Source: Calycina herbarum (taxonomy: Eukaryota; Ascomycota; Leotiomycetes; Helotiales; Pezizellaceae). From it: a stretch of 64,000 bases of DNA. The stretch is taken from the NCBI GenBank assembly GCA_001414485.1, contig LLEY01000010.1, forward strand, positions 434,001 to 498,000, given 5' to 3'. The notes below the pieces were generated by a model. That model searched no databases, was not told the DNA's origin, and was given only the letters and a program-made list of their open reading frames with translations. This document shows, in pieces, positions 1-12,282 of the stretch. Both the position numbers and the translations under genes were made by a program. Each line of letters begins with the position of its first letter. The stretch's first letter is position 1.

Positions 1-704
1 ACAATTGCTATAGCCTATTCCCGATTACCTAGCTAGACAGCCTTACCTCTACTACGTCGATTAGCGTATATAATAACTATTCTAGTATAGATAATATCTA
101 TTATAAAACTAGTCTTATTAAAGTTATAGAAATCGTAGTCTTAGATTCTATATTTCACTTATATATTCTCTACTAGTCGAAACCACGCGCTAATTAGCTT
201 AGGATCTTCGTATAAGACTCTTTAGAAATCGTAAACGCGATTAAAACGCGTCTTTAGTTCTAGACGTTGTTATATAAATCGTTATACCTAGTTCTTTCTA
301 ACGTGTTATTCTCTATATAACTTAAGTATATAATTTATTATATCTTCTATACTACCTAGCTAGAGCGTAAATCCTCTTATATCTAGATTAAGTATATTTT
401 AAATAATTACCTTCTCTTCTATTATAGTTATTTTATAATTTACTAGCCGGCGTTTGCTAAGAGTAGTTCAACTAGCTATTCTATTAGTAAGTGTAGAATA
501 AGAGACTCTATATAGCTTCGTAGCTTTACTACGGTTTATTCGTTTAGATAATCGAATAGCTTCGATAGCTAGGATAATTCGAGCTTCTTAGGTTTAAGAT
601 TCTATTAGATAGTTGTTAAGAAAACGCGTATTAAAGTTAGAGGTAGTAGAGTAGGGAAAAAATTTATAAGGTTCTAATAATTACGAGGTTCTAGTATACT
701 ACGT
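1..704 (-). mobile_element. RIP-mutated Fot1/pogo DNA transposon, 5' part (cut by window start)
   Basis: This is the 5' part of a pogo-superfamily element in minus orientation, continuing beyond the window. It aligns by eye along its length with the copy at about 27,080-27,780: the same order of blocks, with C-to-T and G-to-A differences. The terminal inverted repeat ends in ACGT at 704 and is followed by a TA target dinucleotide at 705-706. The region matching the transposase helix-turn-helix (about 540-600) is present but full of stops. It is the most heavily RIP-mutated of the three copies in this window and certainly not coding. Family assignment rests on the better preserved copies. Confidence 0.8.
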
Positions 705-2594
705 TATATATATTATATATTACTCTCTTATTTTTCATAGTATATATTATTAAAAACTAGGAATATATATAAGCTAAACAGGCTCTAAGGTACTTTAGTA
801 GATATATATAATAGAACTATTAGAAATTAATCGAAATAATCGGAATTAGAATTACCGAGTCTACGTACTAAATAGAATATAATACAGATGTTATTTCAGG
901 ATTTAGAATAGCTAGATAGCTTTCGAACTTACTATTATCTAAACCTCTTATAAATAGCTACCTTCTCTCTATTAGAAAAGACTAATTTAGTCTTTTCCTT
1001 TATATTAGAGCTTAGTATTCAGATATGTTATTCTATCGAACGTACTTCTATATACTTCTTTTGTAGTAGTATCTGTTTCGTACTATTATATTAAAAGACT
1101 AAATTCAACTTCGCTAGAGATAGCCTGTTATAATATCTCACTTAAGCGCGCCGGCGTACCTGCTTCGAATTCGACTTAGTCTAGATTTAAATTAGTATAT
1201 TAATAACCTTAAATAGCTAGGTAATTAAAGACTACCTAGATAGCTAGTAAAATTATAGACAGTTCCTACGTCGAGTAGAGTAGACTACGCTAAGTACTTC
1301 TAAGACTTCTAATAACTCTCTCTATATAGGGATTACTATATAAGATATAAATAGTCGACGATATATAGTTACCTAGAAGGCTTTCGAATCTATCTCTAAA
1401 CCTCTCTAAATAGTATACGATATACTAGAATAAGAAGAGACTCTAGGTTCTTCTAAAGCTCTACTTAAGAGTGTTAAGTAACCTACTAGAGAAACTAGTA
1501 GGCTCTTATTCGAAAGATCTACGAATCGTACTTATACGCCTAAAAACAAAAGATTCTAGAAAGAAAAGAGCTCTACTTAAAACTCTAAAGACAACTAAGA
1601 CTTTTCTAATATAGACGAGATATAGAGCGTAGTATAAGACTTAGAAGAAAAACTTTAAGATAACAACGATTAGTTTATATAGTTGGAATTAATTATAAGC
1701 GAACTTAGGAATCAAATTAGAGACTCTTAACCTTAACGATCCCGATCTAAGAACGGCTCTCTTTCTCTTCTAAGTTCTATACTAGACCTCTTTCGCTTAA
1801 AGGATTCTATCTCTAATACCTTCTCTTAATAGTAGACTACTCTACCTGTTTCTAAAGATACCTCGAATCCTCTCTAATCTACTAAAAGTAAGACTATAGA
1901 AAAGATTAAACTCTTAGATAATAGTATATCATTTATATACTAATAATAGAAGATATTAGTATACGATAGACTACTAGTAAATACTAATTATTATAATATA
2001 AGCTCGACTTAAAAGGCTCTTATATAAGAAATAACTACTAGACTTGCTAGGAACTATCTTAAGCTTAGATACGAGTCTAAATCGATTTATATTACTTTCT
2101 ACGATTATTAAGATATAATAGCCGGTTTCTCTTCTACGACGTATTCGCTTATAGTCGGTAAAAGTAAGTGTTCTATAAACTTAAGTATTCTACGGAGAAA
2201 ATCCCGTAGATTAGCTTCCTATCTAAATTATATATATTTAACTATCTTACTTATTTCTATTAATATATAACGCGTCTATTAATTAATATAATAGAGGCTA
2301 TTCGTAGTTCTCTACTCTCTCTCTCTTCTAATAAATTAGAAGAAAAGAAGCGTATACGAAAAGCTGTAGAATAGACTACGGAATAAGATAGTCGCGAGAC
2401 AGTAACTATAGAAGTAAGAATATATAGTATAAACGAATCGTCGGTATAGAAGGCTATCTAGAGAGCTAAAAAGAGGAAGTATAACTCGGAAGATATATAT
2501 AATATATATAGTAGTAATAATAAGGTATTAAATAAGAGCTAGGAGAAGACTGTCTAATAGTACTATTATAAGCAGTAGAAGATAGGACTAGGAG
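705..2594. repeat. RIP-mutated AT-rich repeat DNA, element not identified
   Basis: TpA-rich, CpA-poor DNA with stops in every frame and no open frame of useful length. Lysine/arginine-rich fragments can be read on the plus strand at about 2430-2590, but I could not assign them to a family. It ends at the solo LTR inserted at 2595, so it was probably continuous with the sequence after 3050 before that insertion. Confidence 0.6.
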
Positions 2595-3050
2595 TGTTAC
2601 GAATCACGTGCTAGCACGTGAATAAATAAAGTCTAGGCGGCGCTCTAATAGAACGAATACTATTATAACTCTGAAAGGAAGAAGGGATTAGATAGATATA
2701 TAATCCTAGAGATCTTATTATAGTTATATTATATAACTTAGTTAGAAGTAGTTAGATAATAGAGTCTAGTTTTAAGAAGCCCTAGAAATAGAGTCGGACT
2801 CTATCTTCGGAACTCTTACTAAGTAGGACTCTAATATAAACGAAGGTTCTATATAAGACTAGTACTTCTACTATTAGATAGAAGCTTCGTACTTAACTTT
2901 AGTTATTAATCTTATTATCTTATTTAATATCTTTAATATAAGTAACGAGTTTACTCCTAAGTAAACAACCTAGCGTATCTATACTTCTTATCTATATACT
3001 AACCTTCGAGACTTAGTTATCTTTGTTTAGTTCGTTTGAGTTTTGTTATA
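2595..3050 (+). repeat. Solo LTR of the Gypsy family found at 5366-12282 and 43015-49794
   Basis: A 456-bp sequence running TGTTACG...GTTATA, which is the reverse complement of the LTRs of the two complete Gypsy elements here. It therefore lies in the opposite orientation. No internal domain follows on either side, so it is a solo LTR, as left by recombination between the two LTRs of an element. It is flanked by AGGAG (2590-2594) and AGAAG (3051-3055), a 5-bp target duplication differing by one G-to-A, which is what RIP would produce. Near its start is a perfect 18-bp palindrome, TCACGTGCTAGCACGTGA (2604-2621), with two E-box cores. Confidence 0.85.
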
Positions 3051-3149
3051 AGAAGCTATATACTAAATAGTAAAGGCTACGATCGTATATCTTAAGAAGG
3101 TATAGTATTCTCTTGATTCTACTATTAATAATTAGCTAATTTCTTAGTC

Positions 3150-4690
3150 CTAGAACCCTCTCTAGCTACCGCTGTCTAATTAGTAGTTCTAGAACTAGCT
3201 AAAGAAGAATAAGAACCTATATACTCTAAAAACGAAGCTAATTACTTTTAAGAGGCTTGAATCGTATACTAAGAAGGAGATTAAGACGTGGTTTAATAGG
3301 TATACTACTGCTCTTATATAATATAAGATCTAGAAGGCTAAGAATGTCTAGAATATAGACGAGTTAAGAGCTCGAGTTAGTTACGTAGGAAGTAAGAACG
3401 TTATCGTTTCTATAGAAGTAAAGGAGATATATATAGCTAATCCTAAGAATAGGAAGTCGGTGACTATAATAAAGACGCTCTATACTAATAGGCGAGTAGT
3501 AGCTCCTTTTGTTATTATACTAAGAAAGAAGATAATAGATAACTAGATAGTAGATAAGCTAACTAGAAAAGAGTTAGTAGATTACTCTTTAACTAGCTAT
3601 ATTAATAATACTATTATTATAGTATATACTAACTATCTTATTAAGGAGCTAGGAGCTAGGCTAGATAAGCTATAGAGGATATTACTTCTTAATAGCTATA
3701 AGACTTACTAATATAATCTCTTTATTCTTAAGTACTATAAAAACTATATACTTCTATAGTACTTTCCCTTCTATTATATATATATTCTATAGCTGATAAA
3801 CGTTAGTGTTTTCTAACCCTTTAAAGAGTACTATCGGTAAGCGATTACTAACGCTTTTTAGAGTCTAGACTTTAAGTATTCAGTCGCTTCTTTCTTCTAA
3901 GATCTTACCTAGATACGTATATAAATAATAAAGGTTTATACGATTAAGAACGCTTTTACTAAGTCCGGTTATTATCTACTAAGTTAGAAAGCTATCTAGA
4001 AAAAGATAAGGTTGTATAATAAGAAGAAAAGGATAATAGACGACGTTACTAATCTAGAGCTGCCTCGTCTTCCTCCTACTTATCTAGAGAAAACCTAGAC
4101 TACTGCTATAACTATACGAGCTCTAAGCTCTTAAGATCCTACTTAATTTTCTAATCCCTCTATTAATCTATTTAAGAAGATAATAATATAAGTTAGTATA
4201 TCGCTTAAGAAGGTATATCTTACGACAGTTTAATATCACGCTCTCTAGTAAAAACTACTCGTCGACGCTAAGCGTAAGAGTAATTCACAGAGGAGTATAT
4301 ATAAGAGAGAAGAAGCGGCTGTTACTAGGTTACGAGAGAAGATATAGAAGAGGGATAAAAACGAGAGAACCGAGGCCTTACGTAAGAAGGAAAAGAAGCT
4401 TTCAGCTACTATTAATAAAGCTAGGAAAGCTCTTATAGATAAGAGTATATAGGCATATAAAGACGAGAGAGCACGTAAGACTAGACTTATATAATATAAG
4501 AAGGACGATATACTCCCTTCGCTAGAAGACCTTATCCGTATCCGAGAGCTAGATAAGAAGCCTAATAAGTTTAAGTATTATACTCTCTTACTAGACTTTT
4601 ATTCTAAATTAGTATAAGTAATTAATAAGCTTAAGATATATTAATCCTAGGATCTTATTCCTCTACTACAGTTATAAGAAGAAGAAGAAG
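3150..4690 (+). mobile_element. RIP-mutated pogo-superfamily DDE transposase, second type
   Basis: Reading through the stops on the plus strand gives a recognisable pogo/Fot1-like DDE transposase. About 3280-3330 reads KTWFNRYTTAL. About 3440-3480 reads NRKSVTIIKTLYTNRR, matching the usual 'rkSVTiiEtI..dGr' block. A stretch at about 3640-3900 matches the 'LLFDSHESHqyd...PLDVGvFrP' region. A lysine/glutamate-rich tail at about 4250-4600 has the coiled-coil composition typical of these proteins' C-termini. It differs clearly from the family at 18881-20707 and 25922-27780. Stops and missense changes exclude a working product. I could not define its terminal repeats. Confidence 0.7.
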
Positions 4691-5365
4691 AAGAGCCGGA
4701 AGTGTCTTTTACTTTAGGTTAATTATATCTTAAAAGTAGTAAGAAAGTCCTAGATTACCTAGACAGTAGTAAGAACGAGATTTCTAATTATCTATCGTCT
4801 TCTTAAGAGAGTATATTCTTAATTAACTTAATAAGAGTAAATACAGACTTTATAGACTTTGGAATAGACGATTAGAGTAGTAATATAAGATATTATTTAT
4901 CTATTTTAGTAGTAGTTTTAGTAGATATTCTACTTCCGATGTTATTCTAGCTATATAAGATACTTAAGTTTATAGAATATTTACTTTTACCGACTATAAG
5001 CGAATACGCCGTAGAAGAGGAACCGGCTATTAATTAAACTTTTAAATTTATATTTCTTAACTAGATACGAGATAGAGGATATATAGAACGCTTTCTAGGC
5101 CTTATAGATAGGTAGAAAGGATTATACTAGAGAAACGTTTACTAACTTTAGAGGTCGCTTTTCAAGTATAGCTATACTTAGAGAGATACTAGAGTTAGAA
5201 CGGTTCTTCTATATATAGAAAAAGATTATACTATAGCTACGAAACTTAGCCGCTATACTTAAAAGACGTTAGAACTATAACTTCGTCGAAATAGTAGTAG
5301 ATCTTCTAGTCTTAGATAAGGAAAAACACTAAAACACTAAGTTATATATAGCTAATATAACTAAG
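4691..5365 (+). repeat. RIP-mutated DNA, probably gag side of the Gypsy element continuing at 12283
   Basis: RIP-mutated sequence up to the left target duplication (CTAAG, 5361-5365) of the inserted Gypsy element. Because the zinc knuckle and pol of a plus-strand Gypsy element begin just right of that insertion (12,460 onward), the missing upstream gag part should lie here. Gag homology itself is too degraded to prove by reading. The glutamate-rich stretch at about 4680-4700 may still belong to the upstream transposon. Confidence 0.4.
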
Positions 5366-5827
5366 TGTAACGAAACCCAAACGAACTAAACAAAGATAAC
5401 TAAGTCTCGAAAGTTAGTATATAGGTAAGAGGTTCAGATACGCCGGGTTGTTTACTTAGAAGTGAACTCGTTACTTATATCAAAGATATTAAATAAGATA
5501 ATAAGATTAATAACTAAAGTTAAGTACGAAGCTTCTATCTAATAGCAGACGTGCTAGTCTTATATAGAACTTTTCGTTTATATTAGAGTCCTTCTTAGTA
5601 GAAGTCCCGAAGATAGAGTTCGACTCTATTTCTAAGGCTTCTTAAAACTAGACTCTATTACCTAACTACTCTTAACCGAGTCACGTAATATAACTATAAT
5701 AAGATCCTAGGATTATATGTCCTACTATATCTAATCCTTTCTTCCTTCTAGGGTTATAATAGTACTCGTCCTATTAGAGCGTCGCCTAGACTTTACTTTG
5801 TTATATACTAACACATAATTCGTAATA
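5366..5827 (-). repeat. 3' LTR of Gypsy element 1
   Basis: 462 bp, the same length as the partner at 11821-12282. It sits next to the polypurine tract, so it is the 3' LTR for the minus-strand element. The CACGTG palindrome seen in the solo LTR is degraded here to TTATATACTAACACATAA by C-to-T and G-to-A changes. Confidence 0.9.
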
Positions 5828-8800
5828 CTATCCCCTTCTTAGCCTAGCATGTCTCTACGCTAGAATATAAACCTAAAAATATATTTATTAAAAAGATATC
5901 GACCTTCTCTTATATATAAACATGTCCTCTTTATATACTAAACGAAAAGAGCGTTTAACTCTTACTATACGAATCGAAACTACCTAGCGTCCGGCTAAGA
6001 CTTATTCTTTCTATTATAAACAGTCCTATCGATGTCTTCTAGAACTCTCTAAATCCTCTTACTATTCTAAGTATATTCGGTTAAAAAGGTCCTATAATAG
6101 TCCTAGTTATCTCATCGTCTCTGTCTCTAGGCCTCGAAAACCTATATATTGATTTTTCTTTAGCTCTATATATAAACGATTCTCTATTACTCCTCCGAGT
6201 CCTCCTCCTTCGAGCTCTCCTCTCAAGTCCTCTTCTACCTAGTTTCCCGTCTTCGAGATTACTCCTTTTATTAAACAGGTACTTTCTAATAATATATCCC
6301 TGTCCGACCCTAGTCTCGAGTTCTAGACAGCCCTAGGTTTTGTTAGTAGAACTTCTGAAGTTCCTTTAAGTAATAGTTAAGGTTGCTTTTTAGTTCTTAT
6401 ATATTCTCTAAATATAGGTAGTTTAACTATTTAATTAAGTACTTAACTTTGCCTCTAATAATCTTATAGTTAAGAATCCTTTCGACTTTATATTCAGCGT
6501 TTAGATTAACTAGTTAAATTTCTATAAATAGAGCTAGTAGTGCTCCTAGTAGTACTAGTTCGAGTAAGGATATATAGAATACTAGATAGATGTTTATTAT
6601 CTTTAGTAGTACTAATTTATAATTTAAAGATCTCTTAACTCGTTTAATTTTAAATAGTCTAAGTTTTTTATAATCTAGTTTATTACTTAGTCTTTTTATA
6701 TTAATATTTTTTATACTAAGTAGACTTTATCCCTCTCTTTCAACGTTAGCTTCTAACTACGTCGTTTATTATAGTAGTACGCGTTTCTTTCTACTATAAA
6801 TTACAGGTCTTCTATAAGTTCCTTATATAGACTCTTAATTTTCAAGACTTAAATATAAGCAAGTTAGTTATTAATAGTCGTAGATAATAGTTCTTAATAT
6901 ACTAATAATTTATATCTAAAGTTAGTATAGAATAGTATAATAAGTATTATTTCTATTACTAAACTATTATAAGTAAACTATACTAAAAGTAGCAGCTCTA
7001 CCTAGTTATCTTACTAGTAGTTTATATAATAACGAAGATATACTTTAACTACTTAATTTATCTATTTGTTTCCTTTATTTGTTTAAGAGTAAAAAGCTAT
7101 AGAAAGCTTTCTTTTTACACCTAGTCGTTCTATAAGAGCGATCTAAAATTTAGAGGTAAAGAGTTTATCTCTATCTAAGAGTATTTCTTTAGATAGTCTA
7201 TATCTTAAGACTACTTCTCTAAAGAATACGAATACTAATTCCTTAGCTATACTTAACTTTATATATACTATTAAAATTATATATTTTATAAGTCGTTCTA
7301 TAATAACTAGGATTACGTTATACTTAACTCCTATTATTAGATCTTTAGATTTTAGTAGTTTAATAATAAAATCTATAGATATTAATTTTTAAGATATCTA
7401 TAGTATTAGAGTAGTATTTATCTATCTATAAGGAGTATAGTAGAAAGCCTTATTCCTAGTATAGGTATTATATTCCGCTATTACTTTCTTAACTATCGTA
7501 GATAACCGATTAATATAGTAGTATTATCTTATTCTCTAAAGAGTTCTACGAATTCCTTAGTAGCTATAAGTAGACGTAGTATAGTATTCTTATATAAATT
7601 CTTTTATATATAAATTAGAAACCTATAATTTCTCTTTTATATACTAGTTATAACCTTTATATATATTCTAAATTTTATCTATCTAGATATTATTTATTAC
7701 TACTATTTTATATATAGTAGGTACTAAGTCTCTATTCTTAAGAGTTTTTAAAATTATAATCTTCTTATACTCTTTGTTTCTCTCGTATCTAGGTTTCTAG
7801 CTAAGAGTATTAGCTCGAGCATTTAACATTCCTTTTATATATTAAATAATAATATTAAATCCTTCTAATATCTCTAACTATCTAGCTAATTGTCTAGTCG
7901 TAAGTTCCTTAGTTGTTATAAATGTCTTAAGATTCTTATAGTTAGATAAAACTATAACTAGGTATTTTACTAGCTATAAATAAATTCTCTAGTATTTCAA
8001 AGCTAATACTATAGTAAGTAATTCTTTATCAAAGATACTATAGTTTTATTATACTAAGTTAAATTTTTTAGAATAATATATAATAGATATAAGTTTTCTC
8101 TTATTATTTAGTTATAAGTAAATCATACCTACTACTATATCTAAGGCGTCTATTTTAATTATACTAGGTTTATCTATATTAAAATTATATAGAATAGGTT
8201 TTTTTATAAACTTTGCTTTAATTTTCTAAAAAGCGTTCTCTATTTATTTATTCTATATAAACTTAATAGCTTTCTTAACTAGTACTAATATTAGTTTAGT
8301 AATCTTTATATAGTCTTAGATAAATAGATAATAAAAGTTTATAAATCTAAGGAAGGACTATATATCTTTTATATTCTCTAGTAACTTCTAGTTTAAGATG
8401 TCTTAGATCTTTACTAGATCTATTTTCATTTTTTCTAGGCTAAATACCTATTCTAGGAAAAGTGTCTAAGTTACTTCAAACTCGTATTTCGAGAGTTTTA
8501 ACTAAGAGTTAACTTTTACTAGTTATTATAAAACCTCTCTAATATATCCCTTATATTCTTCTTCTTTTTCTAAGAAGATTAAGATATTATCTAGGTAATA
8601 GATTACTATTACTTCTAGAAGATCTCTTAAAATGTTATTATTTTATCTCTAATATATAACTAGTATATTATAGAGTCTAAATAGTATAACTATATATTTA
8701 TAAAGGCCTAATAGTAAGGTAAATACTATCTTCTATTCATCTTTAACTTTTATTTATATAAGTCTATAAGTGTTTTATTAATCTAGTTTCGTAAATCGTA

Positions 8801-11800
8801 CTATCTTATCTAACTTATCCTATAAGTGTTAGCTAAGTAGTAGCAGATAAGCGTCCTTAACTATAGCGTAATTTACTTCTTAGTAATTAATATATACTCT
8901 CCTCTCTAGGTCGTCTTTTTTCTTAATAATAAGTATATTTAAGGTAATTAGTAACTTAGATCTTCTAATATATCTCTTCTTAATACCTTTCTTTATATAA
9001 CTTTCTATTCTCTATAGGCTTTTCTAGTTATATAACCGAAGCTTCTACTTTAAAAAGTAATAACTCTCTTTTAATTTAATCTTATAATCTTGTAAGTAAT
9101 GTTCTAATAAGGCTCGCAAGTCTTCTAGGTTTTTAAACAAAGCTCTAAATTCTCTATACTACATAGGTATTTCGTTATTAGCTGTCTTACTAACCTATAA
9201 AGGACCCTAGGCTAGGTGTCCTAGCATCTTAGAAAAGGTGGCGCTAACCTCGTTCTAGCTTTATAGTTATAATTACAAACCTATATAATTATATTAACTA
9301 AAGGTTATTTTCTAAGCCTTCTAGTTAATATCTAGATTATATTCCTAAATCTATAATATACTAAGTATCGCTTTCTTATTCTCTATTTTAATAATATCGA
9401 ATTATATATCTAAGTAGTATCTTTTAATAGTAATACTTATTAGAATAGTTTACTAATTAATAATTCTATCCTAGTATATAACGTCTATTCTATTAACTAC
9501 CTCTAAGTAGTATATCCTTATACCTTTAATTAAGACGTTCAGCTTCTTCTAAGATACTAGAGAAAGGAAATTACCTATCGCTCTAGAATTAATTAAAACT
9601 TAGAGTTTCTTTTCTCTTATCTTCACTATTATTATAAGTTAATTTTCTCTAGATATAGCGTTCAACTCTTCTATAGTAGTATAATTTTCTAGTTTAATAT
9701 AATAAACTTCAAATCTTCTTTCTCTATTATCTTCTTTTCGAGAACTTAGAAAGAATATTACTTTTTTATTATTAAAAAAAGCTACTTCGTATACTAGACT
9801 ATCTTCTATAGTTCCCTTAGGTTCTAGAAGTATTCCTATAAAACGTCTTTCTATAGACCAGTCTAATAATACTCGTAGTTTATACTAAACCTATTTAACA
9901 GTTACTCTATATAATATCTTAGTAGTCTATCGTTCTTCTTTTATAAGTTAGTAGAACTCCTAAATTAGGTCGGCCTAGGGATCTACCTTAGTAACTCCGA
10001 ATATCCGCTAATTCTCTAATCCTTTAAATACTATTATAATTCCCTTTTTAACTCTTAATATCTAATATTTCTTATTAATTTCTAACTTATATTCTTAACT
10101 AGGTAGGTAGGTAGTTATGTCTATCTTTAAATATCTATTATATTTATTAAATCCTTCTAAGTAATACTACTACTATTTAGTAGTATTATTTCTTAAATTA
10201 GTAACTATCTATAGATCTCTCTCTTCTAGGTAATTATTCAGTATTGTCTATTCTAGTCCTAGCTTCTTAAACTTAATAGTTTCTATCCTAGTAATAGAGC
10301 TAACTATAGTTACTCGATCTTAATCATTTCTTACTATCTTATAAGTAGTTAAGATAGTAGGATTAACTCCTTAAGTAGAATATAAGCTCTAGAAATCAGG
10401 TTTCTATTCTTCTATATATACCTATCTATTCCCTCTCTTAAAGGTCCTAATAAATACCTATGTTTCTCCTTCTTTAGGTTTATATATTCTAGGATTTACC
10501 TCTAATAAGTTAGATTCTAACTCTAATAACTCTAATAAACTTATTAATAGTAGTAATTTATATTCTACTTAAAGAGGCAATTTATAATCCATTTCCGACT
10601 ATGTGTTATAATATTCTTCAAGTAATAGATCTCTATTATTATTAGTATCTTATACTTTATTAACTTATAACTTAATTCCTTTATTTAGCTATAAGTATAT
10701 AACGTCTGCTGTTATATCTATAGCGTCTGTTTCAATTTATATACTATATTCTCTAGCTTCGAGCTCCTCGTCTATAAGTTTAATTTTGTCGAGTAACACT
10801 ACTTCTTTATAAACTGTAGCGTTGATTCGTCCCTTTCTATTAGAGTCTTTCTTCTTACTACACTTATTTACTCTATAGCTAGAGAGGCCACAGTTATAAT
10901 ATAAGTTCTACTCGCGTCGACGATTTCGCTCTTCCTAGGAAAGTCCTTCTTTCTTTAGAAAGGTTTTCTTCTATATAGCGTTTACCTCCTTACTATGTTT
11001 ATTAGCGTAAGAGTACTTCTACTTTCCTATTCTATAACTCTTTTCTCTATGTCTAGAGTTACTCTTTCTAAATTCGTATAAGCAGTTATCTAACTAGATA
11101 ACCTTCTTAATTATATCTATAATAGTTAAGAACTATATATTCTACTTAGCTATTTCCTTATAGATATATACTTTTAATCCTCTATAGAAGAGTTCTATAA
11201 GAGTAATAGTATCCTACCCCGATTTTATTCTATAGTATTAAAACTTATTAGCGTAATCTATTACAGATCCGGTTTAGTATAACTCTAAAAGCTTATATAT
11301 AGCTGTTTAGATTAGGTTAAAGTCTTTAAAGACTTTTCTAATAGTTATCTTAAATCTTCTCTAAGATTTAAATATAATCTTAGTTAATTCTATCTTTCTA
11401 TCTTTATCCTTATTCTTAAAGAAGTCCTCTAAATATAGCTAAGCCTATTCTAACGCTGATCTTCTAAGGTAGAAGATAGCGAAGATAGTTTGTAAATTAT
11501 AATTACCTTCGAATTTATTAGAATTAAAGTTAAAGTATATATCTATTTAAAGAAGAAATAAGTCTAGTTTCTTTCGCTTCCTATAATATATATCTAGTAT
11601 CTTAACTTTAATAGTTTTAAGTGCTTTAACTTTATAAAGCTCGAGAGCGTCTAGTATACTAATATTATCGTCGTTCCTAGCTAAGTATATACTAGCAGAT
11701 ATTCTTCTAGTCGCGCTTCCAGATGTTTCTACGACGTTAGTTCAACTAGTATTCAAGCTAGTTACTACAGCAGGGGTTACTAGGGCCATAGCGACTAAAC

Positions 11801-11820
11801 TTCTAAGCAGGTGCTCAAAG

Positions 11821-12282
11821 TATAATAAAACTTAAATAAACTAAACAAAGATAACTAAGTCTTAAAAGTTAGTATATAGGTAAGAGGTTTAGATACGCCA
11901 GGTTATTTACTTAGAAGTAAACTCGTTACTTATATCAAAGATATTAAATAAGATAATAAGATTAATAACTAAAGTTAAGTACGAAGCTCCTATCTAATAG
12001 CAGACGTACTAGTCTTATATAGAACTTTTCGTTTATATTAGAGTCCTCCTTAGCAGGAGTCCCGAAGATAGAGTCCGACTCTATTTCTAGAGCTTCTTAA
12101 AACTAGACTCTATTACCTAACTACTCCTAACCGAGTTACGTAATATAACTGTAATAAGATCCTAGGATTATATATCCTACTATATCTAATCCTTTCTTCC
12201 TTCCAGGGTTATAATAGTGCTCGTTCTATTAGAGCGTCGCCTAGACTTCACTTCGTCACGTGCTAACACGTGATTCGTAACA
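11821..12282 (-). repeat. 5' LTR of Gypsy element 1
   Basis: 462 bp, nearly colinear with 5366-5827. It keeps TCACGTGCTAACACGTGA close to its outer end. The adjacent internal sequence, read on the minus strand, starts TTTGAGCACCTGC. This is not an obvious TGG-type tRNA primer site, so the priming mechanism is unclear. The same sequence stands at this place in element 2. Confidence 0.9.

Larger units (their letters stand above)
5366..12282 (-). mobile_element. Complete RIP-mutated Ty3/Gypsy LTR retrotransposon (element 1)
   Basis: A 6.9-kb element with two 462-bp LTRs (5366-5827 and 11821-12282) beginning TGTAACG/TATAATA and ending CGTAATA/CGTAACA as read on the plus strand. The flanking 5-bp target duplication CTAAG (5361-5365, 12283-12287) is perfect. 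Coding direction is minus: a purine-rich tract (reverse complement of 5828-5842) abuts the 3' LTR. A Gag zinc knuckle reading YYNCGLSSYRVNKC lies near 10,860-10,905. The reverse transcriptase active site reads YLDNILIF at about 8574-8597 (YLDD changed to YLDN, a G-to-A change). Stops occur throughout, so it is inactive. It is inserted in a second, plus-strand Gypsy element. Confidence 0.92.
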
